Assembly: GCA_021203515.1 (NCBI GenBank)
Contig: JAJQAY010000021.1
Span: 1-39,363 of the forward strand
Direction: 5' to 3'
Length of the DNA stretch: 39,363 nt
Origin: Bacteroides sp.
GTDB lineage: Bacteria; Bacteroidota; Bacteroidia; Bacteroidales; Bacteroidaceae
Shown in pieces: positions 28,507 through 37,769 of this stretch. Every line of letters starts with the position of its first letter. Position 1 is the first letter of the stretch. The position numbers were made by a program, and so were the translations under genes. The notes under the pieces were generated by a model, which saw only the letters and a list, made by a program, of their open reading frames with translations, searched no databases and was not told the DNA's origin.

Positions 28507-29378
28507 TCATTCCAAAATCCGGTGCCGGTATTGAGTAGGCGTTAATTGGACCAACTGCTTGAAGGTTCGATTGAAACGGGAAATAGAGTCGAAGCCGAAC
28601 TCCATCGCAATTTGCGAGACGTCCATATCGCCGATAGTCAGTAGCTTGCAGGCATAACCGATGCGCATATCCGCCACATATTGCAGGAAGGTCTTGCCCA
28701 TAACTTCCTTGAAGAAGCGACAAAAGGCACTCCTATTCATACTCGCCATTCCGGCAATCTCACCCAATTTGAGGCTACGGGTGTAATTGCTGTTGATAAA
28801 AGAAATGACTTTATCCACCAGCCTGTTTCCTATAGTGGGGAATTTCTCGTAATAATAGGTACTTGCCAGGCTTTTCCGGGAAGAAGACACCGCCATCTCC
28901 TGCAACAATTCCAGCAATCCGGTAAGTTGGCGGAAGCCCTCCAATTCCGGGAAACCGGACATCCGTCCGCCTATCCCCCCCATCCGTTCTGCCGGGGAAA
29001 GAGGATGCCCCGCTTCGACTCTTCCAGCAACTGACGAATGGAGTGGAACTGGTGGTAATGGCAGAAGGAGTATTGCATGAAGTTTGCTTCAAACTGAATG
29101 ATAGTACCCTGCACACGCAACGAGGCATCACCGAAGCCATACACGTCGTCGCTCCGCATATAGTGCGGCAGGTTGGGGCCGAAGAGTATGACATCGCCCG
29201 CAGAATATTTCTGAATACAATCGCCCACGAAACATGTCCCGTGGCTGGCCTGCACATAGATAATCTCGTACTGACTATGAAAATGCCACGGGTAAGTGAA
29301 ACGCTCGTAGTCGTAATATTGCGCCTTTATCGGATTGGACTCCGATATTTGCAGCTGCTCATTCACCATCTTCTTCAT
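28507..29378 (-). pseudogene. AraC-family regulator next to uxuA, frameshifted
   Basis: Repaired, it has 290 residues: an N-terminal cupin sensor domain (YPWHFHSQYEIIYV, GDVILFGPNLPHYMRSDD) and a C-terminal AraC helix-turn-helix pair (LKLGEIAGMASMNRSAFCRFFKEVMGKTFLQYV, then DVSQIAMEFGFDSISRFNRTFKQLVQLTPTQYR). The frame breaks in a run of seven G's (28975-28981 as C's on the plus strand). Eight G's give RQNGWGGIGGRMSGF. As written, the sensor and DNA-binding halves lie in separate frames. The start MKKMVNEQLQ at 29378 was chosen because a -7 box at 29401-29408 excludes the longer frame from 29429. Divergence from uxuA suggests that it controls the mannonate genes. The G run is long enough for slippage. 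Confidence 0.82.
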
Positions 29379-29400
29379 GGGCACAAGACTTTGTTTACTG

Positions 29401-29408
29401 CAAAGATA
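29401..29408 (-). promoter_or_regulatory. Bacteroides -7 element for the AraC gene
   Basis: The minus strand reads TATCTTTG, 23 bases before the start at 29378. Confidence 0.55.
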
Positions 29409-29497
29409 AGCAAAGGCAAACAAAACCACTACAGAGAAAAGCTAAAATCCGCACATCTTCTGCAAATATTCCCTCAGGAGCGCATCGTATTTGTACC

Positions 29498-29505
29498 TAT
29501 CTTTG
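29498..29505 (+). promoter_or_regulatory. Bacteroides -7 element for uxuA
   Basis: TATCTTTG lies 38 bases before the uxuA ATG at 29544. Together with 29401-29408 it defines a divergent promoter region in which an AraC operator would be expected. Confidence 0.6.
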
Positions 29506-29543
29506 TCCTCAAATAGTCAACAATATCACTAATACTTGAAATC

Positions 29544-30749
29544 ATGGAGAAAACTTGGCGATGGTTCGGCAGGAAAGACAAAATCACACTCGACATGCTT
29601 CGGCAAGTCGGCGTGGAAGGCATCGTGACCGCTCTGCACGACGTGCCCAACGGTGAAATCTGGACGGAAGAGGCCATCGACGACCTCAAACAATATATCG
29701 AGTCTTATGGCTTGCGCTGGTCGGTGGTCGAGAGCCTGCCCGTGTGCGAGGCCATCAAATATGCCGGGCCGGAACGCGACCGGCTGATAGAGAACTATAA
29801 AGTCAGTCTGGCAAACCTGGGCAAGTGCGGCGTGAAGACCGTGTGCTACAACTTCATACCCGTGATAGACTGGATACGCACGGACTTGCAGCATCCCTGG
29901 GCGGACGGAACTTCTTCCCTCTACTTCGACCGCATCCGTTTCGCTTATTTCGACCTGCGCATCCTCTGCCGCGAAGGAGCGGAGAAGGATTACTCGCCCG
30001 AAGAGCTGGCGAAAGTGGCGGAACTGGACCAGACGATTACCGAAACCGAAAAGGACGACCTCATCGACACGATTATCGTAAAGACGCAAAGTTTCGTGAA
30101 CGGCAATATCAAGGAAGGGGACAAGAACCCGGTGAATATCTTTAAGAACCTCCTGGCGCTGTACAAGGACATCGACCGCGACGGACTGCGCGAGAACATG
30201 CGCTATTTCCTCTCCGCCATCATGCCCGTGTGCGAGGAGTATGGCGTGAATATGTGCGTCCATCCCGACGACCCTCCTTTCCAAGTGTTGGGCCTGCCGC
30301 GCATCGTGACGGACGAAGCGGACATAGCCTGGTTTCTGCAGGCCGTGGACAACCCGCACAACGGGCTGACCTTCTGTGCCGGTTCGCTCAGTGCCGGCGA
30401 ACACAACGACACCCGTGAACTGGCCAGGAAGTTTGCCTCGCGCACTCACTTCGTGCACCTGCGCAGCACGGCCGCCATGCCGGGCGGCAACTTCATAGAA
30501 AGCTCGCACCTGGAAGGACGCGGCCATCTCATCGACCTGATACGCATCTTCGAGAAAGAAAATCCGGGACTGCCCATGCGCGTAGACCACGGAAGGATAA
30601 TGCTGGGCGATGAAGACAAGGGGTACAATCCCGGTTATTCATTCCACGGGCGGATGCTGGCGCTGGCACAGGTGGAGGGTATGATGGCGGTAATTAAGCG
30701 CGACACACCCCTCGTCCCCCTGAAGGGGGAGGAGAATAGTCAGAGCTAA
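29544..30749 (+). CDS. uxuA: Mannonate dehydratase
   Basis: A cytosolic enzyme that converts D-mannonate to 2-keto-3-deoxygluconate in the glucuronate pathway. It is a 401-residue TIM-barrel protein. The conserved blocks include MEKTWRWFGRKDKITLDMLRQVGVEGIVTALHDVPNGEIW, CYNFIPVIDWIRTDL, MCVHPDDPPFQVLGLPRIV (metal-binding His/Asp), LTFCAGSLSAGEHNDTRELAR, FVHLRSTAAMPGGNFIESSHLEG and RVDHGRIMLGD. The native C-terminus should end near MMAVIKR. The last 15 residues (DTPLVPLKGEENSQS) come from a GC-rich repeat that has replaced the original stop. It is divergent from the AraC gene and followed by the SDR gene. Confidence 0.93.
   Translation: MEKTWRWFGRKDKITLDMLRQVGVEGIVTALHDVPNGEIWTEEAIDDLKQYIESYGLRWSVVESLPVCEAIKYAGPERDRLIENYKVSLANLGKCGVKTVCYNFIPVIDWIRTDLQHPWADGTSSLYFDRIRFAYFDLRILCREGAEKDYSPEELAKVAELDQTITETEKDDLIDTIIVKTQSFVNGNIKEGDKNPVNIFKNLLALYKDIDRDGLRENMRYFLSAIMPVCEEYGVNMCVHPDDPPFQVLGLPRIVTDEADIAWFLQAVDNPHNGLTFCAGSLSAGEHNDTRELARKFASRTHFVHLRSTAAMPGGNFIESSHLEGRGHLIDLIRIFEKENPGLPMRVDHGRIMLGDEDKGYNPGYSFHGRMLALAQVEGMMAVIKRDTPLVPLKGEENSQS
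30705..30734. repeat. Partial GC-rich repeat at the end of uxuA
   Basis: CCCCTCGTCCCCCT (30708-30721) pairs with AGGGGGAGGAG (30724-30734). It resembles half of the element at 25025-25166 and encodes the tail of UxuA. Confidence 0.55.
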
Positions 30750-30795
30750 GACTATATCAGAAAGAGTTTATTTAATTATATAAAAGAACTATTGA

Positions 30796-30932
30796 GGGTG
30801 TGTCAAAACGAATAATGACTTACTATATGTTATAGATTTAGGCACGGATTTCGCGGATTTAAATAACTAAGTTCCGTGAAATCCGCGTAATCCGCGCCTA
30901 AAAGAAACAATAAGGTCTGTTTTGACACACCC
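30796..30932. repeat. Nested inverted repeat between uxuA and the SDR gene
   Basis: The outer arms GGGTGTGTCAAAAC (30796-30809) and GTTTTGACACACCC (30919-30932) are exact complements. Inside them lies a second inverted repeat, AGGCACGGATTTCGCGGATT (from 30840) with AATCCGCGTAATCCGCGCCT (to 30900). The pattern suggests one repeat inserted inside another. It ends 21 bases before the SDR start. Confidence 0.8.
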
Positions 30933-30953
30933 GCGTAAGAAAGGAACAACATT

Positions 30954-31802
30954 ATGAACGAACAATTTAGTATCGCAGGCAAGGTAGCCGTCATCACCGG
31001 TGCCGGTGGTGTGCTGGGCGGCAGCATCGCCAAGTGTTTCATGCAACAAGGCGCCAAGGTGGCGGCTGTAGACATCCGCCAGGAGCAACTGGACAAACGG
31101 GTGGAAGAACTCAAAACCTATGGTGAAAACGTTATCGGCATTGTGGGTAATGTATTGGATATTGCCAATCTCGAAAAGCTGGCGGACGACATCGTTGCCA
31201 AGTGGGGACGCATCGACATCCTGTTCAACATTGCCGGCGGCAATATGCCGGGCGCTACGCTGGCTCCCGACCAGCACTTCTACGACATGGACATCTCCTG
31301 CTGGGAGAAAGTGACCAACCTGAATATGAACGGAACCGTTTATCCCTCGTTGGTATTCAGCAAAGTCATGGCCAAGCAAGGCAAAGGTTGCATCGTCAAC
31401 GTATCTTCGATGGCTGCCTACAGTGCCATCACCCGTGTTCCGGGCTACTCGGCTGCCAAGATGGCCGTTGCCAACTTCACTCAATGGCTGGCCAGCGAAC
31501 TGGCACTGAAATACGGAGACGGCATCCGCGTAAACGCCATCGCCCACGGTTTCTTCATCGGCGACCAGAACCGTGCCGTGCTCATCAACCCGGACGGCTC
31601 GCTGACCGACCGCAGCAAGAAAGTATTAGCTAAGACTCCGATGAAACGCTTCGGTGATATTAACGAACTGAACGGTGCCGTTCAATTCCTGTGCAGCGAT
31701 GCCGCCAGCTTCGTGACGGGTGCGTTGCTCCCCATCGACGGCGGCTTCAGTGCATTCATCGGAGTACAGGCACCACAGATTACACGGATTAACACAGATT
31801 AA
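30954..31802 (+). CDS. SDR-family D-mannonate oxidoreductase
   Basis: A classical short-chain dehydrogenase, 282 residues. It has the NAD(P) motif VITGAGGVLGGSIAKCF, an acidic residue at the end of beta-2 (AVDIRQEQ), FNIAGGNMPGATL, the catalytic Ser in VNVSSMAAYS, YSAAKMAVANFTQWLASELALKYG (YxxxK), and FLCSDAASFVTGALLPIDGGFSAF at the end. Its place after uxuA and its similarity to fructuronate/mannonate SDRs suggest that it reduces fructuronate to mannonate, doing the job of UxuB. The native end is probably FSAFIGV. The last 11 residues (QAPQITRINTD) come from a 46-bp inverted repeat. The exact substrate is inferred from context. Confidence 0.88.
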   Translation: MNEQFSIAGKVAVITGAGGVLGGSIAKCFMQQGAKVAAVDIRQEQLDKRVEELKTYGENVIGIVGNVLDIANLEKLADDIVAKWGRIDILFNIAGGNMPGATLAPDQHFYDMDISCWEKVTNLNMNGTVYPSLVFSKVMAKQGKGCIVNVSSMAAYSAITRVPGYSAAKMAVANFTQWLASELALKYGDGIRVNAIAHGFFIGDQNRAVLINPDGSLTDRSKKVLAKTPMKRFGDINELNGAVQFLCSDAASFVTGALLPIDGGFSAFIGVQAPQITRINTD

Positions 31803-31895
31803 AAGCAGATTATTCTTATTGAAAACGCAGATTAACGCAGATTTTAAGTAGAATAATCTGCTTTTAATCTGTGTTAATCCGTGTAATCTGTGGTG
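31771..31895. repeat. 46-bp perfect inverted repeat at the convergent SDR/kinase ends
   Basis: The arms at 31771-31816 and 31850-31895 are exact 46-base complements built on CACAGATTA/ACGGATTAACACAGATT units, with a 33-base loop that holds two more GCAGATT copies. It supplies the last codons of the SDR gene and ends 8 bases before the stop of the opposing kinase gene, so it may end transcription from both sides. Confidence 0.9.
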
Positions 31896-31902
31896 AAAAG
31901 TC

Positions 31903-34683
31903 TTATCCGATTGGCAATATAAACCAGAAGCATGCCCCCTTGCCCGGCTCACTGTCCACTCCGATAGTGCCGCCCAGTTGCTTGATGATGCTCTTACTAA
32001 TGGACAGCCCCAATCCTGTGCCATGCACAAAGGAGTTCAGCTTTACGAAGCGGTCGAAGACCTGCTCCTGCTTTTCCGGTTCGATGCCGATGCCAGTATC
32101 TGCCACATAAAAGCGCAGATGGCTTTCATCCGTTTGATCGTAGCCTACGCGTATGCTACCTACGGAAGTAAACTTGATTGCATTATTGACAAAGTTCGCA
32201 ATGACCTGATACAAACGGTTGCGGTCACTCACAATGCTACATTCCGGCAAGTGGCGGTCGAAGATAATCTCCACTCCCGGCTTTGCCTTGATGCGCATGG
32301 AACGCACGATATCTTCGCACAGAAGATTTACATCCATTTCCTTCTCCACAAAGTCGAAGGTGCCCGCCTCAATCTTTGATAAATCCAGGATATCGGAAAT
32401 CAGTTGCAACAGCAGGTCGTTATTCTCTTCTACGATGCCCATGAATTGTTTTCTTTCCTCCGGGTCCTCTTCTTCGACCAGCAGACTTGAAAAGCCGACA
32501 ATTGCATTAAGCGGTGTACGTATCTCATGACTCATGTTGGCAAGGAAGGCTGTCTTCAGGCGGTCTGCCATCTCGGCCTTCTCTTTGGCGTTGATAAGCA
32601 TCGCTTCGGTTTCTTTCAATTCGGTTATATCATAGTTTATGCCGATTAATTCGATGATACCATTCTCCGGTTCAAACTGATCGACCACCACATTCGTCCG
32701 CACCCAATTCCACTTGCCTTTCGTCTCCGGAGACATAATGCGCATTTCACCTTTGAAGTCTTTCGCTTTACCGATACAGGCCTTCCGGAAGAAATCCAGC
32801 ATCTGCTCCCTGTCATCCGGATGCATCTTAGAGTACACGCCCACTACATCTACCAACGGAGTGGTTTCCTCCTCACCCATATTCTTGTACCATTGCTTGA
32901 TGGCATAGCCTTTCTTATCCAGCAGGTTCAGTTTGGCGTACCCCACTTTGGCATAATCGGAAATGAGCAGGAAGAAATTCTCAAAGTCGTAGATGCGATT
33001 CATAGCATCCAAACGTTCCGTATTGTCGATGTTAATCATGACGTATCCGGTAAACCGCCCTTTGCTATCATACACCTTGCTTATTTTACTATATAAATGT
33101 ATCATATTCTCCTTGGCTGAGGAGTAATACTCGCCCACCCGGTCAAAGAAATAATCCACACGAAAATCCACCATATCCTCCGTGCGTATCCGCTCTCTCA
33201 CTTGAGATAATAAATTCGGGTTCTCAAACAGGTTTACGCCTATGATGTCCTCCTTATTGCAGACACCGAATGTCTCCATATCCTTGTTATTGATATCCAC
33301 CAGTACGCCGTCCTTATCATATATTTCGGCTCCGGCAGGTATGTTGGCAAAGATGTTCTTGAACAGTTTTTCACTACGGTCGAGTGCCTGATGGGCCTGC
33401 ACGGCATCTGTAGTATCCAGAAAGAGCACTACTACTTCATCGGGTTCGGGAGAAAAAACCACCGCATGACATATCTTACCGGTACGGTCATAATTCATAT
33501 CCAGTTCTCTGTATGAACCGCTATCCAGAACATCTATAAGGAACTTTAATTGGAGAGAATTATCCTCGTAAAAATAAGAAGATTTTTTGCCTACAAGCCC
33601 TTGCAAGGGCCGGCCTATCATGTCGGAGAATATCTGATTGGCATCTGACACGCAGTAATCATAAGGTTTCTTGTCCGCATTCCGCAATATAGACATTCGT
33701 ACGTATCCCAAAGGTATATAACGGAACAGATTGCTGAGGAAACTCCGCTCGCGCACGGCAGCATCTTTATTTTTTCGCAGTTCTATGCAGATACTGATGA
33801 TGTTTGCCAACGAACTCAACCATTGATAGTCTTCATCAGACCACATTATCGAATGGTCTACCAAATCAACTCCCATATATCCCCACACATGGTCGCCGGC
33901 AACCAACGGAGTAACCATCAAGGACTTTATATTCTGCTTGGACAAAACCTCATATTCATGATAAGCCGCATCGGGCAATTGCTTCAATGTTTCCAGCAAA
34001 ATAGGTTTTTGCGCCATAATCTGTGATGTCCACCAAGGAAGATAACTTGTGGGAAGTTTCTGCAATGTATCTATCTCAGGCTCCACACCCGGTGCTACCA
34101 CCTCATAAGTGCAATCCTGATATTGGTACTTTTCATCATACTCGAATATATAAACGCGCCCTCCGTGAAAGAAATCGAGAATATCTTTCAGTATCTCATA
34201 AATGCCGGGAGCTATTTCTTCATCTTTCAGAAAACGGAATAAGGAATGAGAAATGGAACTCTGTCGATATAGCAGATTATTCACCCGGCTCATAGAATGT
34301 TTGTCCTGCTCATTCTCCTGAACATCTATCCGCTGCAGCATTCCAAAAATCTTGGCTGTTCCATCCGCAGCACGCTCTCTTTTGCCCATACGGGAATTAA
34401 CCCACACAACACCTTCCGCAGAATGAATAGGGAATGTCTGTTCACAAACATCGAGATACTCTATAGACATGAATTCACGCACAATACGTACCCGATAGTC
34501 TTCGCGTATCATCCGGCCAAACTCTTCAAAACTCAAGGTTTCCCCTTTCAGGCCAAGCAAATTACATATATATTCGGAGCACAGATATTGCTTTGTCGAG
34601 AAATCAGCTTCCCACCATCCAATTCGTCCAAGAGCAGAAAGATTACGAAGGCGTTCAGCATCATCACTATGAATTACACTCAT
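31903..34683 (-). CDS. Cytosolic PAS/GAF sensor histidine kinase
   Basis: A 926-residue kinase without membrane segments. Order: N-terminal PAS-like domain ([11 protein letters not shown] through [18 protein letters not shown], about 15-120), GAF-like domain ([14 protein letters not shown] through [12 protein letters not shown], about 165-300), further PAS/PAC domains (about 320-700, for example [21 protein letters not shown] and the PAC end [15 protein letters not shown] segment), then HisKA with [23 protein letters not shown] (phospho-His) and HATPase_c with [17 protein letters not shown] and [10 protein letters not shown] boxes. No receiver domain follows. Start 34683 ([14 protein letters not shown]) was chosen because a -7 box at 34711-34718 excludes the longer frame from 34740. 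It is divergent from the TonB receptor, but no partner response regulator is present. Confidence 0.9.
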   Translation of the reverse strand: MSVIHSDDAERLRNLSALGRIGWWEADFSTKQYLCSEYICNLLGLKGETLSFEEFGRMIREDYRVRIVREFMSIEYLDVCEQTFPIHSAEGVVWVNSRMGKRERAADGTAKIFGMLQRIDVQENEQDKHSMSRVNNLLYRQSSISHSLFRFLKDEEIAPGIYEILKDILDFFHGGRVYIFEYDEKYQYQDCTYEVVAPGVEPEIDTLQKLPTSYLPWWTSQIMAQKPILLETLKQLPDAAYHEYEVLSKQNIKSLMVTPLVAGDHVWGYMGVDLVDHSIMWSDEDYQWLSSLANIISICIELRKNKDAAVRERSFLSNLFRYIPLGYVRMSILRNADKKPYDYCVSDANQIFSDMIGRPLQGLVGKKSSYFYEDNSLQLKFLIDVLDSGSYRELDMNYDRTGKICHAVVFSPEPDEVVVLFLDTTDAVQAHQALDRSEKLFKNIFANIPAGAEIYDKDGVLVDINNKDMETFGVCNKEDIIGVNLFENPNLLSQVRERIRTEDMVDFRVDYFFDRVGEYYSSAKENMIHLYSKISKVYDSKGRFTGYVMINIDNTERLDAMNRIYDFENFFLLISDYAKVGYAKLNLLDKKGYAIKQWYKNMGEEETTPLVDVVGVYSKMHPDDREQMLDFFRKACIGKAKDFKGEMRIMSPETKGKWNWVRTNVVVDQFEPENGIIELIGINYDITELKETEAMLINAKEKAEMADRLKTAFLANMSHEIRTPLNAIVGFSSLLVEEEDPEERKQFMGIVEENNDLLLQLISDILDLSKIEAGTFDFVEKEMDVNLLCEDIVRSMRIKAKPGVEIIFDRHLPECSIVSDRNRLYQVIANFVNNAIKFTSVGSIRVGYDQTDESHLRFYVADTGIGIEPEKQEQVFDRFVKLNSFVHGTGLGLSISKSIIKQLGGTIGVDSEPGKGACFWFILPIG

Positions 34684-34710
34684 AAATTGTCTATTTGTTC
34701 TGTTTATCGA

Positions 34711-34718
34711 CAAAAATA
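34711..34718 (-). promoter_or_regulatory. Bacteroides -7 element for the histidine kinase
   Basis: The minus strand reads TATTTTTG, 28 bases before the start at 34683. Confidence 0.55.
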
Positions 34719-34834
34719 GAGATAAAACTTCAATAAACAAGTATAGAAATCCATTTTTCGCATCGTTTCCATTGCCTTCCGAACGGATAGCGAGAAGATA
34801 AGTAACAGAGCTGTAATACGTTTGACAACAAAAT

Positions 34835-34849
34835 GTATGACATACGTAT
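34835..34849. promoter_or_regulatory. Overlapping palindromes upstream of the TonB receptor
   Basis: GTATGACATAC (34835-34845) and ATACGTAT (34842-34849) overlap just upstream of the putative -7 box. They could be an operator. No regulator can be named. Confidence 0.3.
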
Positions 34850-34871
34850 TATGTGTGAAACGCGAACGCCT

Positions 34872-34879
34872 CATCTTTG
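34872..34879 (+). promoter_or_regulatory. Probable -7 element for the TonB receptor operon
   Basis: CATCTTTG matches TAnnTTTG at seven of eight positions counting the free ones, and lies 28 bases before the ATG at 34907. Confidence 0.45.
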
Positions 34880-34906
34880 CAGCGGATAAAGAAACGTATA
34901 AAAGAG

Positions 34907-37717
34907 ATGAACATGAAATTTGATTTAGGAAAAGCTTTCTTTCTTATTTTATTCCTGGCGCTATCTGCAATGGCAGCTATGGCGGGAACGATTAAAGGTA
35001 CTATTACCGACCGACAAACAAAAGAACCGCTGACAGGTGCCACCGTGCAAATAGTAGGTACAGCACAGGGAACAATTGCTGATATTGACGGAAATTATCA
35101 ATTAGAGGTTAAGAATGGTACTTACACGCTGGATATACGGTATGTAGGTTATAAAGATATACAAGTGACCAATGTAAAAGTGGGTAGGGAAACAGTAACC
35201 CTGAACATTGAAATGGAAAGCGATACGCAATCATTGGGCGAAGTATCCGTCACTGCCGTTGCGAAAAAGAATAATGAAATAGCCTTGATGCAGGAACAGC
35301 GGCGCAGCCTCGTGGTGCAAAGTGGGGTATCTGCACAGCAGATAGCCAAAACACAGGATAAGGATACATCCGAAGTCATCAAGCGCGTGCCGGGTGTTTC
35401 TATTATAGATGAAAGGTTTGTAATGGTACGCGGATTGTCCCAACGTTATAATAATGTGTGGATGAACGGTAGTGTCGTACCCAGTTCGGAGGCCGACTCC
35501 CGCGCCTTTTCTTTCGACATCATCCCCAGTTCGCAATTAGATAACATGGTGATTGTGAAGAGTTCCGCTCCGGAATATCCGGCTGACTTTACCGGTGGAT
35601 TTATCCTGATTAATGCGAAGGATATGCCAAGCAGCAATAACTTCAATATCTCCGTAGGAACCAGTATTAACGACCAGACGCATTTCAAGGATTTCCTTCA
35701 TAGCAAAGGAAGCGGAATGGACTGGCTGGGCTTCGGCGACGGCTTCCGTAACCTGAATGCCGGGATGAAGGGAAAGTTGACTCCCTATTCAGGTTATGAG
35801 GATGCTAAAAATCCTCCCTTGGATATCCTGAACAACGGACTGAACAACGACTGGACAGTGAAGAATAAGAAACCCATCGGAGACTTGAAGCTGAACCTCA
35901 GCTACAACCGGCATTGGGAGATGGAAAGCGGACGCATCCTCGGCATGCTGGCCGCCGTGAACTACAGCAACACCTACAAGACTTATCTCGACATGGAGAA
36001 CTCGCTCTACGGCCCTTACGACATCACTAACGACAAGCAAGTCTTCATGCGTAAAGCCACAGATAATCAGTATAGCAACGACGTCCGCCTAGGTGCCCTG
36101 CTCAACTTCACCTTCCAACCCAAGAATATCAACCACCGCTACGAGTGGAAGAACATCTTCAACCAGATAGCCAAAGACCGCTACTCGGAACGCGTCGGCT
36201 TCAACGCACAGCCGGATGAAATTAACACCATGGAATATTACTACTCCACCCGGACCACTTACAATACACAGTTCACCGGTAAGCATACCTTTGTCGACAA
36301 CGACAACTTCGATTGGAGCGTAGGCTATGCGTATGCCAACCGTAACCTGCCCGACCGCCGCCTCATCGAACGTGATGACCGAACAGACAATGCAATGGCT
36401 TTCAGCAATGTCAGCCGCGAGTTCATCAAACTGGACGAGCATATTGCTTCGGCAAACGCCAATTACCGCCACGACTTCCAGATGGGCGAGATAGCGCCCA
36501 GCCTCAAAGCCGGCTTCTATGGCGAATACCGTACACGCACTTATAATACCCGTGTCCTCCGGTACTTCTGGAATCCGACCAACACACTACCCAAAAACTT
36601 TGAGTTCGATGAAGACGTAACCCACAATATCCTGATTGACTCCAACTACGGTGCCGACAAGATATATATGAAAGACGACATCAACTACATGAACAACTAT
36701 GAAGGAAAAAATACGCAACTGTCCGGCTACATCGGCATCAACGTTCCCATCAGTGCTTTCAGCATCTATGCCGGTATCCGCTATGAGTACGACCGCCAAG
36801 AACTGATAATGAACACCAAGCAGGGCGAAGAGAGCAAGCGCAGCACCTTCTACGATTACAAGGATCTGTTCCCCTCCGTAAACGCCACCTACAAGTTGAA
36901 CGAGAAGCACCAACTCCGCCTGGCCTACGGCAAGTCGGTGAACCGCCCCGAGTTTCGCGAACTCTCCACTTCGGTTTATTATGACTTCGACCTGGGCAGT
37001 GGTGTGCTGGGCAACGCAGACCTGAAAGCAGCCTACATACAAAATCTTGATTTGCGCTATGAATGGTATCCCAGCAATGGCGAACAAGTATCGGTAGCCT
37101 TGTTCTACAAGCATTTCGAAAATCCCATCGAATGGACCTACACCATGACGGGCGGTACAAACCCTCTCTACTCTTACCTCAATGCCAAAGGTGCCAATAA
37201 CTATGGCGTGGAAGTGGATATCCGCAAAAACCTCGACTTCATCGGCATGAGAAACTTCAGCCTCAGCTTCAACGGCGCCTGGATTAAGAGTAAAGTGCAA
37301 TTCAACGAAGATACCAACAATATCGACCGTCCCATGCAGGGACAGTCCCCCTACCTCATCAACCTCGGCCTCTTCTACAACAATACGGAGAAAGGCTGGA
37401 ACGCCGCCGTGCTCTACAACCGCATCGGCAAGCGCATCATCGGTGTAGGCAACCGCTACGGAAGCTCCTCCGAAGGCGATGCACGAAACATCCCCAACTC
37501 GTACGAAATGCCGCGCAACGCCATCGACCTCTCACTGAGCAAGAAGTGGGGCAAACTAGAAATTAAAGCTGCCGTACGCGACCTGCTTGCCGAACGCTAC
37601 TACTTCAAGCAATTTGAAGACGTGAAGGTGAACGGACAGGCACGCACCATCGAAGAAGTGACTCGCAGTTACAAACCGGGACGCAGTTACAACTTGACAA
37701 TAGGTTATAGCTTTTAA
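34907..37717 (+). CDS. TonB-dependent outer-membrane receptor with carboxypeptidase-like N-terminal domain
   Basis: A 936-residue outer-membrane receptor. A signal peptide (FFLILFLALSAMAAMA) is followed by a CarboxypepD_reg-like beta-sandwich (GTIKGTITDRQTKEPLTGATV through VTLNIEMES, about 25-110). The plug domain follows (SQQIAKTQDKDTSEVIKRVPGVSI-type region, RFVMVRGLSQRYNNVWMNG), and then a beta-barrel ends in aromatic GYSF. The substrate is unknown. It lacks a SusD partner and instead has a beta-helix lipoprotein 52 bases downstream, so it is not a typical Sus-like glycan system. Start 34907 (MNMKFD) is preferred to 34877, which overlaps the probable promoter. Intact. Confidence 0.9.
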   Translation: MNMKFDLGKAFFLILFLALSAMAAMAGTIKGTITDRQTKEPLTGATVQIVGTAQGTIADIDGNYQLEVKNGTYTLDIRYVGYKDIQVTNVKVGRETVTLNIEMESDTQSLGEVSVTAVAKKNNEIALMQEQRRSLVVQSGVSAQQIAKTQDKDTSEVIKRVPGVSIIDERFVMVRGLSQRYNNVWMNGSVVPSSEADSRAFSFDIIPSSQLDNMVIVKSSAPEYPADFTGGFILINAKDMPSSNNFNISVGTSINDQTHFKDFLHSKGSGMDWLGFGDGFRNLNAGMKGKLTPYSGYEDAKNPPLDILNNGLNNDWTVKNKKPIGDLKLNLSYNRHWEMESGRILGMLAAVNYSNTYKTYLDMENSLYGPYDITNDKQVFMRKATDNQYSNDVRLGALLNFTFQPKNINHRYEWKNIFNQIAKDRYSERVGFNAQPDEINTMEYYYSTRTTYNTQFTGKHTFVDNDNFDWSVGYAYANRNLPDRRLIERDDRTDNAMAFSNVSREFIKLDEHIASANANYRHDFQMGEIAPSLKAGFYGEYRTRTYNTRVLRYFWNPTNTLPKNFEFDEDVTHNILIDSNYGADKIYMKDDINYMNNYEGKNTQLSGYIGINVPISAFSIYAGIRYEYDRQELIMNTKQGEESKRSTFYDYKDLFPSVNATYKLNEKHQLRLAYGKSVNRPEFRELSTSVYYDFDLGSGVLGNADLKAAYIQNLDLRYEWYPSNGEQVSVALFYKHFENPIEWTYTMTGGTNPLYSYLNAKGANNYGVEVDIRKNLDFIGMRNFSLSFNGAWIKSKVQFNEDTNNIDRPMQGQSPYLINLGLFYNNTEKGWNAAVLYNRIGKRIIGVGNRYGSSSEGDARNIPNSYEMPRNAIDLSLSKKWGKLEIKAAVRDLLAERYYFKQFEDVKVNGQARTIEEVTRSYKPGRSYNLTIGYSF

Positions 37718-37769
37718 TATATAGAGAGACTAACAGTTTAAGAAAACAAGTTCCAAAAACTAAAGAAGT

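Noticed and set aside
29529..30590. A 353-residue minus-strand frame opposite uxuA
   Set aside because: It is a shadow of a strongly conserved enzyme on the plus strand, with low-complexity His/Val/Arg-rich content.
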